From Rufibacter radiotolerans (GTDB taxonomy: Bacteria; Bacteroidota; Bacteroidia; Cytophagales; Hymenobacteraceae), in the NCBI RefSeq assembly GCF_001078055.1, contig NZ_CP010777.1, forward strand, positions 124,001-188,000: DNA of 64,000 bases, written 5' to 3'. Shown one piece after another: positions 16,902-26,207 of the stretch. A program made the translations under genes and the position numbers. The notes under the pieces were generated by a model. The model searched no databases. It was not told the origin of the DNA and worked only from the letters and a program-made list of their open reading frames with translations. The stretch's first letter is position 1, and every line of letters starts with the position of its first letter.

Positions 16902-16930
16902 AAAAAAAGCCCCATTTCTGGGGCTTTTTT
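16902..16930. terminator. Terminator after the cold-shock gene
   Basis: AAAAAAAGCCCC and GGGGCTTTTTT form a compact hairpin with A and T tracts on the two sides, so it could act in both directions. Confidence 0.9.
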
Positions 16931-16977
16931 CTTGGGCGGGAATTTAAGCGTAACTTCCGTTCTCGTTTGGTAGTCCT

Positions 16978-17823
16978 GTGAAGAAATTCCTTTCCCTTAT
17001 TCGGTTCCCTAACCTGGTGATCATGGTGCTGGCCCAGTTGCTGGTGCGCAAGTACTTGGTGTTTCCGGAGCGCACGCTGTGGCAGTCGTTGTCGTGGCCG
17101 TTTGCGGTGCTGTTGCTGGCCACGGTCTGCATAGCCGCGGCCGGCTATATCATCAATGACTACTATGACGTCAAGATTGACCGCATTAACAAGCCCGAGC
17201 GCATTGTGGTGGGCAAAAGCCTCACCCGCCGTAAGGCCATGATGATTCACCTGTACCTTTCTTCTTTGGGCGTAGTGCTGGGTGCCTTACTTGGCCTGAA
17301 GATTGGGTTGGTGCTGTTGGGCGTGGCTTTGCTGTTGTGGGGCTATTCGGCGCAGTTCAAGAAAAGGCCGTTCATTGGTAATTTCACCATTGCGCTGCTG
17401 GCGGCGGCTATAGTGCTGGTGGTGCCGTTGCAGGCAGGCCAGCCCTCCAAATCGGCGTGGGCGTACGCGGTGTTTGCGTTCCTAATCTCACTCATTAGGG
17501 AGATCATCAAAGACATGGAAGACGTGCAGGGCGATGCCTCCTTCCGGTGCAGGACCTTGCCCATTGTGCTGGGGCTGCCTAAAACCAAATGGGTGCTGTA
17601 TTTTCTGGCCATGCTTTTCCTGCTGTTCACCGCTACCGTTATGTTCTACCGCCAGCAAGGCCCGCTGTTTGTGATGTACCTTTTCATTGGTGTCATGCTG
17701 CCCACCCTGGTGCTGCTTCGCCAGCTTTTCTACGCCGACCGCAAACGGGAATTTGCGCACCTGAGCTGGCTCTGCAAGGCAATTATGGTCACGGGTATTT
17801 GCTCTATGCTGGTACTGCATTAA
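16978..17823 (+). CDS. UbiA-family prenyltransferase
   Basis: The 281-residue integral membrane protein has about eight helices and the two aspartate-rich motifs of the UbiA superfamily: NDYYDVKIDRINKPER (N60, D61, D64, D68) and IKDMEDVQGD near residue 180. It resembles proteins annotated as geranylgeranylglycerol-phosphate geranylgeranyltransferase, which move a polyprenyl group onto an acceptor. The acceptor cannot be told from sequence, and quinone, heme O or lipid substrates are possible. The start is a GTG at 16978, matching the usual MKKFLSLIRFPN beginning. Confidence 0.85.
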   Translation: MKKFLSLIRFPNLVIMVLAQLLVRKYLVFPERTLWQSLSWPFAVLLLATVCIAAAGYIINDYYDVKIDRINKPERIVVGKSLTRRKAMMIHLYLSSLGVVLGALLGLKIGLVLLGVALLLWGYSAQFKKRPFIGNFTIALLAAAIVLVVPLQAGQPSKSAWAYAVFAFLISLIREIIKDMEDVQGDASFRCRTLPIVLGLPKTKWVLYFLAMLFLLFTATVMFYRQQGPLFVMYLFIGVMLPTLVLLRQLFYADRKREFAHLSWLCKAIMVTGICSMLVLH

Positions 17824-17860
17824 CTTCTGGAGCGCCTTTGGTGGCTAGAAGAAGGCCGGG

Positions 17861-17899
17861 CGTTTTTGAGGTGTTTTAGCCAAAACAGGCCCAAAACAG
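17861..17899. repeat. Dispersed hairpin repeat
   Basis: A partly decayed copy: the right half AAAACAGGCCCAAAACAG is intact and the left half CGTTTTTGAGGTGTTTT carries changes. Confidence 0.7.
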
Positions 17900-17922
17900 C
17901 CTGATTCTGTGTAACTTTGAGT

Positions 17923-20238
17923 ATGGTGCCATTGGGTATATATAAGTGGGTAATACGGCTTTTTAGCCTGCTCCTGAGTTGCGCAGTCTACGCCCAAACG
18001 GGTGGTCTGCCACTGGGCGGGTGGCAAATTCATGTGCCCAATCACCGCGCCAAGGCCCTGGCTGAAACCCCTTCGTCGGTGTATGTGGCCACGGAAGACG
18101 GGTTTTTCAGGTATATAAAAGAAGAGAACACGCTGCAGACCTTGAGCCGCACAGATGGCTTTAGCGACGTGAACCTGAGGACCCTCAGATATGACACTGT
18201 CACTGCTACCTTGGTGGTGGCCTATGAGAACACCAACCTTGACCTGCTGCGGGACGGCAAAGTGATTAACGTATCTGATCTCTTCCGGAAGCCCCTTTCT
18301 GGCGTCAAGACCATTCACCATCTGTATACCCATAACAAGAAAGCCTATGTGGCTACGTCGTTTGGTTTGGTGGTAGTGGACCTGTTGAAAATTGAGATCA
18401 AAGATACTTATAGCAACCTCGGTCCGCAGGGCGAGCAGGTGCAGGTATTCGCCTCCACGGTCTTGAACGACAGCCTCTACATTGCCTCCAGCGCGGGCGT
18501 GATGGCCGCCAGCCTTTCAAACCCTAATCTGCTAGACTTCAGGAGCTGGCGCCGATTTGGTATGGCCCAAGGCTTGCCGGCCAACGCCGGAAACGAAGCG
18601 GTGAAAACCATTACGGCTTTTCAGGGGAGTGTGTACGCGGGAGTGAATGGCGCAGGGGTATACCGGTTCACCGGCTCTGCCTGGACCAAAGCGCCTTTCT
18701 CCACCTCAGATAACCAGTTCCAGTCCATAGAGACGGATGGCAAAAGACTGGTAACAGCTAGCCAAAAAGAGGTGCTGGAGATAAATGCTAACGTGCAGGC
18801 TTCCCTTAAAACCGATCCGCTGTTACAGAATTTACGCATGGCCCTTCCGGCCAGGGGCGGAGGGATCTGGGCGGCCAGCTATGAGAAAGGTTTGGTACGC
18901 GTTACGGCTGCCGGTTCCCAGGCATTCGTGCCCAACGGACCAGCCTCTGCAGATGCCTTTGCCGTATACGCCGAGCCGCAGGGTTTTACGGTGTTGGGCG
19001 GCGGCTACACCCAGTCGTATTTGCAGCGGGAGTCTGATGCCGGTTTCTACCAGTACCAGAACGGGCAATGGACCAGCTATAACCGCTTCAGCCGTGGGCC
19101 TTTTCCCGGCAATGCCAGAGACTTTGTTATGGCCATCCGGAATCCGGTGACCGGCAAATTCTACCTGGCCAGCTACGGGGCCGGGCTGCTGGAGTGGAAC
19201 GGGCCGGAGCAGATCACCTTGTTCAACAATGCGAACAGCCCTTTGTTGAGTGCCATTGGCCCCGCAGACCGGGACTTTGTCAGGATCACAGGCCTGGCCT
19301 ATGACCTGGAGGGAAACCTTTGGGTGGTGAACCGGAACCAGATGCCCAACGCTCCGGGCATTTTCCAACTCCGGCCAGACAATACCTGGAAAGCCCACCC
19401 TCTGCCTGGGTTTAGCCTGGGGAGTAGCTTAGACAAGATTCTGGTAGACGACCAAGGTTACAAATGGGTAACGGTGAGCACTAATGCCCCTTCGGCGGGC
19501 TTGGTGGTGTATGATGATGTGACGGGCAAATACGCTTATCTGGGCGGGGCCGGACAGGGTGGCTTGCCCGGGAACCAGGTGTTTGACCTGGCCCTGGACC
19601 AGCAAGGCGAGATCTGGGCCGGGACCAACAGTGGGGTGGCGGTTTTCACCAGTTCCTCAGATATTTTCACTGCTTCCTACGCGGGCGCCTACCTGCCTGT
19701 GTATGAACGGCGGCCTTTGTTGCAGGGTCAGGTGGTCAGGAGCATTGCCGTAGACGCCGGTAACCGCAAATGGATGGGCACCGATACTGGCCTGTGGCTT
19801 TTCAATGAAACCGGCGAAGAACTCATTTACCATTTCAATACCAAGAACAGCCCCTTGCCCTCAGACAAGATCAGGGATATTTCCATTAACCACGCCACCG
19901 GCGAAGTACTGATTGGCACCGAGGGCGGCATTGCTGTTTTTAGGGGCACTGCCACGCGAACAGAAACCGTGAACAAGAACTGCCTCCAGGTTTTCCCTAA
20001 CCCGGTGCGGGCCGGCTTTACGGGCCTGATCAGTATTTCGGGGGTACCCAACAATGGCTGGGTGAAGATTACGGACACCGCCGGGTTTCTGGTAAGCGAG
20101 GGAAAGGCGGCCGGGGGAACCTATGCCTGGAACGGGCAGGACTACAACGGCCGCAAAGCCAGGCCGGGCGTGTACCTGGTCATGGCCTCCTCTGCAGACG
20201 GTTCCCAGACCTGTATGACCAAAATTGCCATCCAATAG
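17923..20238 (+). CDS. porZ: PorZ-like T9SS beta-propeller protein
   Basis: The 771-residue protein has a signal peptide (ending VYA), two beta-propeller regions with repeated WVATxxG- and WVGTDTGL-like blades (about 50-690), and a C-terminal domain (VFPNPVRAGF ... GVYLVMASS) like T9SS sorting domains. PorZ is a surface component of the type IX attachment complex that binds anionic lipopolysaccharide and delivers it to the sortase. Location immediately upstream of recO is common for porZ in Bacteroidota. The ATG at 17923 is preferred to the TTG two codons before. Other two-component-regulator-type propeller proteins look similar, so context adds weight. Confidence 0.82.
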   Translation: MVPLGIYKWVIRLFSLLLSCAVYAQTGGLPLGGWQIHVPNHRAKALAETPSSVYVATEDGFFRYIKEENTLQTLSRTDGFSDVNLRTLRYDTVTATLVVAYENTNLDLLRDGKVINVSDLFRKPLSGVKTIHHLYTHNKKAYVATSFGLVVVDLLKIEIKDTYSNLGPQGEQVQVFASTVLNDSLYIASSAGVMAASLSNPNLLDFRSWRRFGMAQGLPANAGNEAVKTITAFQGSVYAGVNGAGVYRFTGSAWTKAPFSTSDNQFQSIETDGKRLVTASQKEVLEINANVQASLKTDPLLQNLRMALPARGGGIWAASYEKGLVRVTAAGSQAFVPNGPASADAFAVYAEPQGFTVLGGGYTQSYLQRESDAGFYQYQNGQWTSYNRFSRGPFPGNARDFVMAIRNPVTGKFYLASYGAGLLEWNGPEQITLFNNANSPLLSAIGPADRDFVRITGLAYDLEGNLWVVNRNQMPNAPGIFQLRPDNTWKAHPLPGFSLGSSLDKILVDDQGYKWVTVSTNAPSAGLVVYDDVTGKYAYLGGAGQGGLPGNQVFDLALDQQGEIWAGTNSGVAVFTSSSDIFTASYAGAYLPVYERRPLLQGQVVRSIAVDAGNRKWMGTDTGLWLFNETGEELIYHFNTKNSPLPSDKIRDISINHATGEVLIGTEGGIAVFRGTATRTETVNKNCLQVFPNPVRAGFTGLISISGVPNNGWVKITDTAGFLVSEGKAAGGTYAWNGQDYNGRKARPGVYLVMASSADGSQTCMTKIAIQ

Positions 20239-20306
20239 CAGGAACCCTGAACGTATCCTGGGCAGGGGTGCCTTGCGTATGAGAAAAGCAGAAAGCAACT
20301 AAACCT

Positions 20307-21014
20307 ATGCTGGTAAAAACCCGAGGGATTGTCCTGAACTTTATAAAATTCAGGGAGTCTTCCATTATTGTGCGCATTTACACCGAGGAGCTGGGGCTGC
20401 AGAGCTACATTGTGAACAGCGTTAGAAAAAAGGGGAGTGCCTCGCGCATTGCCCTGTTCCAGCCGTTCACGCTCCTGGACATGGTGGTATACCCCGGCAA
20501 AGGCGGTCTCACACGCATTTCTGAGTACAAGTGCAGCCATCAGTTCTCCACTATTCCTTATGATATAAGAAAGAGCAGCATTACTCTGTTTCTATCTGAG
20601 ATTGTGGCCCGCACCGTGAAGGAAGAGGAGGAGAACCGGCCACTGTTTGAATTCCTGCACCATGCCATACAGGCATTTGACCAGATGGAAACCGGTTTTG
20701 AGAATTTCCACCTGGCGTTTCTGGTGCACCTGGCGGGGTATCTGGGCTTTGGTATTTCCTCAGCGGAGGATGTGATCAGTCAGGTGGCGTTTGAGACGGG
20801 CGGCTCGGCGATGCTGGGTAACAGCCTCATGCAACTGCAGCGCCTGGAGCCGTACCTGCAAGAGCTCTTGCGCGAATCTGAAGGAGCCCGCCTCCCCAAC
20901 GGAAGGGTGCGGCGCGAGCTGCTGCAACTCTTGGTGCGGTACTTTCAACTACACGTAGACAACCTGGGCGAGATCAAGTCCTTGCCCGTGCTCACAGAGG
21001 TGCTGAGTGAGTGA
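20307..21014 (+). CDS. recO: DNA repair protein RecO
   Basis: RecO, with RecR, loads RecA onto SSB-coated DNA during gap repair. The 235-residue protein has the N-terminal OB fold (KTRGIVLNFIKFRESSIIVRI... with YTEELGLQSYIVNSVR) and an alpha-helical C-terminal domain, the usual length and layout. The zinc-binding cysteines found in some RecO proteins are absent. It follows the PorZ-like gene by 68 bases and is convergent with the FKBP operon. Confidence 0.93.
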   Translation: MLVKTRGIVLNFIKFRESSIIVRIYTEELGLQSYIVNSVRKKGSASRIALFQPFTLLDMVVYPGKGGLTRISEYKCSHQFSTIPYDIRKSSITLFLSEIVARTVKEEEENRPLFEFLHHAIQAFDQMETGFENFHLAFLVHLAGYLGFGISSAEDVISQVAFETGGSAMLGNSLMQLQRLEPYLQELLRESEGARLPNGRVRRELLQLLVRYFQLHVDNLGEIKSLPVLTEVLSE

Positions 21015-21016
21015 GT

Positions 21017-21059
21017 GGCGTTTTAGGGCTATTTATGGGAAAACAGGCTTAAAACGGCC
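21017..21059. repeat. Dispersed hairpin repeat
   Basis: GGCGTTTTAGGGC and GCTTAAAACGGCC form the outer stem; the inner TATTT/AAAACAG part is degraded. It begins two bases after the recO stop codon. Confidence 0.7.
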
Positions 21060-21105
21060 GGGGAGTGCCTACGGCTTAAACTTGAAAAATCTAGGGTTAC
21101 CCGCT

Positions 21106-21146
21106 AAAAAGAAAAGGCCTCCTGTAGCAGGAGGCCTTTTCTTTTT
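21106..21146. terminator. Bidirectional terminator, recO / FKBP
   Basis: Two perfect 19-base arms (core AAGGCCTCCTG / CAGGAGGCCTT, extended by AAAAAGAA and TTCTTTTT) flank a 3-base loop between convergent genes. Confidence 0.93.
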
Positions 21147-21164
21147 ATATCCAGGGAAAGAGGT

Positions 21165-21677
21165 CTAGTTGAAATCAATCAAATGGATGTCAAACATGAT
21201 GGGAACGTTAGGTTGAATATTGCCTGACCCGGTTCTTCCGTACGCCAGATGCGAAGGAATCAGCAACAAAGCTTTCTCGCCTTTCCGCATAAGGGGAATA
21301 CCTTCTTCCCAGCCCAGTATCACACGTCTCTGCCCAAGAGTGAACTTGAACGTCTGCGCCCGGTCATAGGAAGAGTCAAACTTATAGCTCTCCAGAACGG
21401 TTTTGCCCACGTAATTCACTTCTACCGTTTGGCCAGCCACTGGCTTGGCGCCCGTGCCCTCTTCTCTCTTTACATAGTAAAGGCCGGTAGAGGTACGCGT
21501 GTAGTCCGTGATTTTGTTGACCTCCAGGTACTGTTTGATCACATCATCTTCCCACTTGGCTTGGGCCACGGCATCAAAGGGATCTTCGTATCCGTCTTTG
21601 CAAGAGCCTAACGCCACTACACAGCACAGCGCCAGCATCCAATGCCACAGCCCTGCCTTTTTCACAAACTTTTGCAT
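21165..21677 (-). CDS. FKBP-type peptidyl-prolyl isomerase lipoprotein (short)
   Basis: This 170-residue protein has a lipoprotein signal (CCVVALGSCKDG, lipobox cysteine about residue 22) and one FKBP domain (GTGAKPVAGQTVEVNYVGK, a FKFTLGQRRVILGWEEGI core, and LLIPSHLAYG). It should be an envelope prolyl isomerase or chaperone. The start is the ATG at 21677; longer frames run into the upstream gene. It is the last gene of a minus-strand operon, 19 bases after a second FKBP gene. Confidence 0.9.
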   Translation of the reverse strand: MQKFVKKAGLWHWMLALCCVVALGSCKDGYEDPFDAVAQAKWEDDVIKQYLEVNKITDYTRTSTGLYYVKREEGTGAKPVAGQTVEVNYVGKTVLESYKFDSSYDRAQTFKFTLGQRRVILGWEEGIPLMRKGEKALLLIPSHLAYGRTGSGNIQPNVPIMFDIHLIDFN

Positions 21678-21696
21678 AGGAGGCTTCCCTTTTAAA

Positions 21697-22710
21697 TTAT
21701 TGACCCGGGCCAGCTGGACCACCTGGACCCATAGGTCCGCCGGCAGGAGCTGCTGGGGCATCTTTGATGTCTACCAATTCCACGTCGAAACGCAGGATTG
21801 AGTTAGCCGGTAACTCGGCGCCACGGGCCATAGAGCCGTAGCCAAGCGGAGAAGGAATCAACAAAGTACCTTTGGCGCCTTTGTTGAATTGCTTAATGCC
21901 TTCTTCCCAGCCTTTGATCACCTGGCCTTGGCCTAACGGGAATTCAATAGGGTTACCACCGTTAGACTTCTCAGAAGAGTCAAACTCTTTGCCGTTCAAC
22001 AGGGTGCCTTTGTATTTCACGCTCACTACTTTGCCGTCTGTGGCGTTAGGACCGGTACCTGGCTGTGTGATAACGTAGTACACGCCAGCAGGAGTTTTCT
22101 GCACTTGCAGGTTCTCTTTCTTCACGTACTCCTGAATTTTCTTGTCATCCAGAGGACCTTGTTTGGCGGCGCGGGCTTCCATTTCTTTCTGCTGACGCTC
22201 CATCATCTTAGGGTAATCGGCCATGGCCTCTTGCTCTGTCTGCAGGTTAATGGCTTTCACGAAAAAGGTTAAGAAGCTGCCTTTCTGGATGAACGGAGGA
22301 AGCGGGCTCTTGAAGGTTTTAGCGAACAAAGTGTCTGCGTTGATTCTGAACACGGCGCTATCACCTTTGTCCAGCATCAGGAACGCTTCTTCAATGCTGC
22401 CTTTGTTAGGCGACTCTACCATTTTGATCTGGATAGGCATGGCATTGTCTTTGGTGCTGAACAACAAAGAGTCTTTGCTGTTACGGTACTCCATTTCAAA
22501 GCTCATTACCTTGTCTAACTTGGCTTTGTGGGCGGCAGAGTCAACTTTGGCGTCTTTGATCTCATATTTGCCGTCTTTGTTCTGGGTGTACAGTTTGTAC
22601 TCCAACCCAGAAGGGGCTTTCACGAATTCATCTTTGCCCAGGTTTTTGCAAGAGAAAGAGAACACAGCTACTGCTACAGCAGGTAGCAGGTAAAGGGATT
22701 TTTTAAACAT
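21697..22710 (-). CDS. FKBP-type peptidyl-prolyl isomerase lipoprotein (long)
   Basis: The 337-residue protein starts with a lipoprotein signal (AVFSFSCKNLG, cysteine at about 21). A region of about 170 residues of FKBP-like or dimerising type follows, then a typical C-terminal FKBP domain (GTGPNATDGKVVSVKYKG, FPLGQGQVIKGWEEGI, LIPSPLGYG) and a Gly/Pro-rich tail. It resembles Mip/FkpA-like isomerases of the Gram-negative envelope. It lies between nrnA and the shorter FKBP gene on the same strand. Confidence 0.9.
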   Translation of the reverse strand: MFKKSLYLLPAVAVAVFSFSCKNLGKDEFVKAPSGLEYKLYTQNKDGKYEIKDAKVDSAAHKAKLDKVMSFEMEYRNSKDSLLFSTKDNAMPIQIKMVESPNKGSIEEAFLMLDKGDSAVFRINADTLFAKTFKSPLPPFIQKGSFLTFFVKAINLQTEQEAMADYPKMMERQQKEMEARAAKQGPLDDKKIQEYVKKENLQVQKTPAGVYYVITQPGTGPNATDGKVVSVKYKGTLLNGKEFDSSEKSNGGNPIEFPLGQGQVIKGWEEGIKQFNKGAKGTLLIPSPLGYGSMARGAELPANSILRFDVELVDIKDAPAAPAGGPMGPGGPAGPGQ

Positions 22711-22743
22711 TGTTCTTAGGTTAAATAATGCGTCTTAAAGGGT

Positions 22744-23754
22744 TTAGTTTACTAGTTGTTCCGCGTAGAGCGGTAATAGACTCACAAAATGGTTAACAGT
22801 TTCGTTCAGGGGCTGGTAAGAAATACCGCCGGCCGCATTTTTATGGCCCCCCCCGCTAAAATGGGCCCGCGCGAACTCATTCACCGAAATATCACCCACC
22901 GACCGGAACGAGATCTTGACCGCCTCCGGACGGTCTATGAACAGGGCGGCAAACCGTACCCCTTCAATGGAGAGGGCAAAATTCACCAAGCCTTCGGTGT
23001 CACCGGTCTGGGAGTTGTATTGTTTGAGTTCATCTGAGGTAACGGCAATAAAGGCCGTGTTGTACTCGCGCACCACCGTAAGCTTGTCTTTGAGCACGTA
23101 GCCCAAAAACCGCAGGCGGGTCTCTGAGTAGCTGTCATAGATGTTGCGGTGCACTTTGCAGATGTCTATGCCGGTCTGCAGGAGGTCGGCAATGATCATG
23201 TGCACGTTGCGGGTGGTGCTGGCATGCCTGAAAGAGCCGGTGTCTGTGACAATGCCGGCGTACAGGCACTCGCCTATGTTCACGTCAATGAGGGCCTCGT
23301 CGCCCAGGTCTCTGATGACCTCAAACACCAGTTCGGCGGTGGCCGCGGCAGAGGTGTTTGAGAACATGATGTCTGCGAAGTGATCTGGCTGCAGGTGGTG
23401 GTCTATCAACACCTTAACCCCTTTGGCCGCCTCTATGTACTTGCCCAGTTCATTGATCCTGCCCAGGTGGTTAAAGTCCAGGCAGAAAATAACCTCGGCA
23501 TCCTGAATAATCTGCTGGGCCAGGGCGTCTGTAGAAGGGCTGTAGATCAACACCCGGTCATTGCCGCTCATCCAGTTCAGGAAAGAGGGGTAATCTGAGG
23601 GGGTGATCACCTGTACATGGTGCCCTTTTTTAAGTAGGTAGCCTGCCAGACCTAAAGAAGAACCCAGGGCATCCGCATCTGGTTTATGATGCGTTGTGAT
23701 CATGATCTTCTTGGGAGTCTGCAAGAGCTCCTTTAGCGCGTTGATTTGCTGCAT
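22744..23754 (-). CDS. nrnA: DHH-family oligoribonuclease / pAp phosphatase NrnA
   Basis: The 336-residue protein degrades short oligoribonucleotides and hydrolyses pAp. Metal-binding motifs are visible: THHKPDADALGS, a central DFNHLGRI, and IDHHLQPDHF (the DHH triad), followed by a TDTGSFRH block. The C-terminal DHHA1 domain carries GGGHKNAAGG. The ATG at 23754 (MQQINALKELL) is used; an upstream extension has no family similarity. It leads the minus-strand operon with two FKBP genes and is divergent from ndk. Confidence 0.92.
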   Translation of the reverse strand: MQQINALKELLQTPKKIMITTHHKPDADALGSSLGLAGYLLKKGHHVQVITPSDYPSFLNWMSGNDRVLIYSPSTDALAQQIIQDAEVIFCLDFNHLGRINELGKYIEAAKGVKVLIDHHLQPDHFADIMFSNTSAAATAELVFEVIRDLGDEALIDVNIGECLYAGIVTDTGSFRHASTTRNVHMIIADLLQTGIDICKVHRNIYDSYSETRLRFLGYVLKDKLTVVREYNTAFIAVTSDELKQYNSQTGDTEGLVNFALSIEGVRFAALFIDRPEAVKISFRSVGDISVNEFARAHFSGGGHKNAAGGISYQPLNETVNHFVSLLPLYAEQLVN

Positions 23755-23898
23755 TGTACACTCACGGTCCGCCTGAAAAAAAGCGGATATAAGGTGCAAA
23801 ATTCTAAAGAATTCAGCTACAAACCAAATTAATTAACCCCGCCTGAAAAGGCCTTGGGTAATTTTGTCGGTTTACATGGGTTTTGCCCTAAAGTATGT

Positions 23899-23906
23899 TA
23901 ATTTTG
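23899..23906 (+). promoter_or_regulatory. -7 element of the ndk promoter
   Basis: TAATTTTG (23899-23906) is a perfect TAnnTTTG box about 40 bases before the ndk ATG; no good TTTG stands at the expected distance. It overlaps an upstream in-frame ATG (23895), which therefore cannot be the start. Confidence 0.5.
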
Positions 23907-23945
23907 CACGCTCAAATACTATTTAAACCGAAAACGAAAAAGACA

Positions 23946-24365
23946 ATGGCTGGAAACGTAACGTTCACCATGATTAAACCAGATGCCGTACTGGATAACC
24001 ACATTGGCGGTATCACTAAAATGATGGAAGATGCTGGCTTTAGAGTAGTAGCCATGAAAAAAACGCGTCTGACTGAGGAGCGTGCCGGTAAATTCTACGA
24101 GGTGCACAAAGAGCGTCCATTCTACGGTGACTTGGTGAAATACATGAGCTCTGGCCCAATTGTAGCCATGATCCTGGAGAAAGACAACGCCGTTCTTGAC
24201 TTCCGTACACTTATTGGCGCCACCAACCCGGCCCAGGCCGAGAACGGAACCATCCGGAAGCAATATGCCAAATCTGTAGAGGCTAACGCCGTGCACGGTT
24301 CAGACTCTGATGAGAACGCCCAGATTGAAGGCGATTTCTTCTTCTCAGCTGACGAGCGTTTCTAA
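23946..24365 (+). CDS. ndk: Nucleoside-diphosphate kinase
   Basis: The 139-residue enzyme transfers the gamma phosphate of ATP to nucleoside diphosphates through a phosphohistidine. The active-site motif is NAVHGSDS with H117; TMIKPDAV at the start and the [13 protein letters not shown] block are also typical. The ATG at 23946 gives the standard length. It has its own promoter and terminator. Confidence 0.96.
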   Translation: MAGNVTFTMIKPDAVLDNHIGGITKMMEDAGFRVVAMKKTRLTEERAGKFYEVHKERPFYGDLVKYMSSGPIVAMILEKDNAVLDFRTLIGATNPAQAENGTIRKQYAKSVEANAVHGSDSDENAQIEGDFFFSADERF

Positions 24366-24387
24366 GCTCTTTTTGAGGAATAAAGGC

Positions 24388-24422
24388 AAAACCGCCCGGC
24401 TGCACAGCCGGGCGGTTTTTTT
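24388..24422. terminator. Terminator after ndk
   Basis: AAAACCGCCCGGCT and AGCCGGGCGGTTTT pair perfectly (14 bp) around a 4-base loop, with T extension to 24422. Confidence 0.95.
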
Positions 24423-24612
24423 GTGGCTACTGTTTTGAGGTTAAGTAGACACCAGATTTCTCATCTTCTTTTTGGCTTTTTAGCTGCCCAAGTATTCTTA
24501 CCTACCTAACCTTTAAATGAATAGTTTTCCTTATTATTAGTAAAGTTTGTCTGTGAAAAGGCCATCCTGGGCGGACACTACAGAGTTATAAAAAGTAAAG
24601 TGAAATGTAAAT

Positions 24613-25599
24613 ATGAAACTAAGATTACTTCCTTTGCTTTGGCTCATTCTGGTTTGTTGCACCAAAGGAGTGGGGCAGAGGCCACCTAATGAAAGCTCTT
24701 ATAAAGAGTTAGCTTCAGGCGGATCTACGAAAGTAAAAATAGCCCGCACCTATACCAGTGAACCTGGCATTCTTAAGATGCAGCCTTTCGTGTTAACCCA
24801 AGAACTTTCTTTTGATGAAAATGAAAGACTAATTAGTGAAAAAACCTTTACGTACTCTGAGACAGTGTTTGGGGTGGATACCTCCATGGTTATGCAGGAA
24901 TTATTCTACGGGGAAGGAAAGCATCAGCTTTCTTTTATGAAAAAGACCTTTATCAATGTTTTAAATAAAGAAAGACATAAAAAGGAGATAGGGTATGAAT
25001 ATACCCCAGATGGAAAAGTTGCAAGGGTTCTGTTCTACCAACCAGACGGGACTATACAAGAATGGGAGACGGAGGAGGAGGCTCTCCTTGCAAGCCTGAA
25101 ACAAGCAAGGGGGCAAAGCGTTGCCTCTGGTTTAGACAATAAAAGTATATCGGCCAATAGCATCAGTAGAAGTGATTGGGTTTACAGAGACAGAAGAAAC
25201 AGTGGCCCTGCCAGAAGACCAGTAGTTGACCAAGCAACCCCAATGGCAACCACCATCCAACATGAAAGCATCGCGAATGGCTATATAACGCGAGAAGTTT
25301 CCAGCACAGGTAAAGTGGTGTCTGAACAAAGAGTGTTATTAAATGAGAAAAAGCAGGTGTCACATGTTATCACCTCGCATCATGACCTGAAGGGCAAGGC
25401 AACGACCGTGTCTATTACTAATCATGTTTATGACGCGGCTGGCCGGGAAATTGAACAAACCGTGTTAGACAAGGCCGGGAAATTAAATGTGAAATATGCG
25501 CATACATATGACGATCAAGGCCTCTTGATAGAAAGTTATTGGACAGGTAGAAAGGGGAAGGTGCTCAAAAGGATGAGGTATTCCTATGAGTTCTTTTAA
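24613..25599 (+). CDS. Secreted protein of unknown function
   Basis: This 328-residue protein has an N-terminal signal sequence (LLPLLWLILVCCTKGVG). Most of the rest consists of beta-rich segments of the form Y-x-(Y/T)-x-D-x-(G/A)-(K/L), for example GYEYTPDGKVARVLFY and HTYDDQGLLIESYW, which resemble RHS/YD-like or MORN-like hairpins. A low-complexity polar segment lies at about 165-215. The gene is richer in A and T than its neighbours, so a history of transfer is possible. No partner gene is adjacent. I do not recognise a specific family. Confidence 0.7.
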   Translation: MKLRLLPLLWLILVCCTKGVGQRPPNESSYKELASGGSTKVKIARTYTSEPGILKMQPFVLTQELSFDENERLISEKTFTYSETVFGVDTSMVMQELFYGEGKHQLSFMKKTFINVLNKERHKKEIGYEYTPDGKVARVLFYQPDGTIQEWETEEEALLASLKQARGQSVASGLDNKSISANSISRSDWVYRDRRNSGPARRPVVDQATPMATTIQHESIANGYITREVSSTGKVVSEQRVLLNEKKQVSHVITSHHDLKGKATTVSITNHVYDAAGREIEQTVLDKAGKLNVKYAHTYDDQGLLIESYWTGRKGKVLKRMRYSYEFF

Positions 25600-25657
25600 C
25601 CTGCATCAGTGAAAACAGAAAGCAAGTTCAAAAAGAGCAGCGCTTATTGCATCTTTT

Positions 25658-25696
25658 CGTTTTAAGCCTGTTTTGCTAAAAACATGCTTAAAACAG
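25658..25696. repeat. Dispersed hairpin repeat
   Basis: CGTTTTAAGCCTGTTTT pairs with AAAACATGCTTAAAACAG. It lies between the orphan secreted protein gene and the convergent DUF4199 gene. Confidence 0.75.
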
Positions 25697-25736
25697 ATTT
25701 AGTTGGGCCTTACCAAGGTACTGCCTTGGTCTAGGT

Positions 25737-26207
25737 TTAACGGGTTTCCTGCGGCCCCCCAGAACGGTCAAAGGCCATCATGAGAATATAGCCGGTCATG
25801 GCTCCCACCGCGGTGCCTAGAATCACCACCGAGCCTAATACCATGAGTAGGGGCAGCCGTACGCCAAAGTAGTCCTGGTTTTGGAGGACCCCGGCATAGT
25901 CAGGGTTAAGGAAGAGCGAGTGCAAAAGAATAAAAGCCGCATAAACCGCTGAGCCTAGCAGGCCCACCAAAAAGCCAATGGCCAGCCCGGGCAGGTAAGG
26001 GGTCTCCTTGTGGCGGGCATCATAGCTTCGTTTAAGGGTGCCAATGGCCAGCACCACGGCTATAAGAATGAAGATATTGCTGCCAAACCGAACCACCTCG
26101 CTGTCTTGCAGGCCCAGAAGGTTAATTACCAAAAAGTAGACGATCATCGCTACCGCGGAAAGGATGCCGTAACGGACACCTATGCTTTGGATGGAGGTAG
26201 TTGCCAT
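25737..26207 (-). CDS. DUF4199 membrane protein
   Basis: The 156-residue protein has four predicted membrane helices and matches DUF4199 in plan: SIGVRYGILSAVAMIVYF at the N-terminus, IGTLKRSYD, YLPGLAIGFLVGLLGSAVY and a C-terminal GYILMMAFDR. The function of the family is unknown. I place the start at the ATG at 26207; a frame extending 55 codons upstream lacks hydrophobic or conserved sequence. Confidence 0.85.
   Translation of the reverse strand: MATTSIQSIGVRYGILSAVAMIVYFLVINLLGLQDSEVVRFGSNIFILIAVVLAIGTLKRSYDARHKETPYLPGLAIGFLVGLLGSAVYAAFILLHSLFLNPDYAGVLQNQDYFGVRLPLLMVLGSVVILGTAVGAMTGYILMMAFDRSGGPQETR

Noticed and set aside
17912..17919. TAACTTTG as the promoter of the PorZ-like gene
   Set aside because: It ends three bases before the ATG and would place transcription start inside the coding sequence; no -33 element is present.
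23882..23885. TTTG as the -33 element of ndk
   Set aside because: The spacer to TAATTTTG would be only 13 bases, far from the 18-20 seen at the other promoters.
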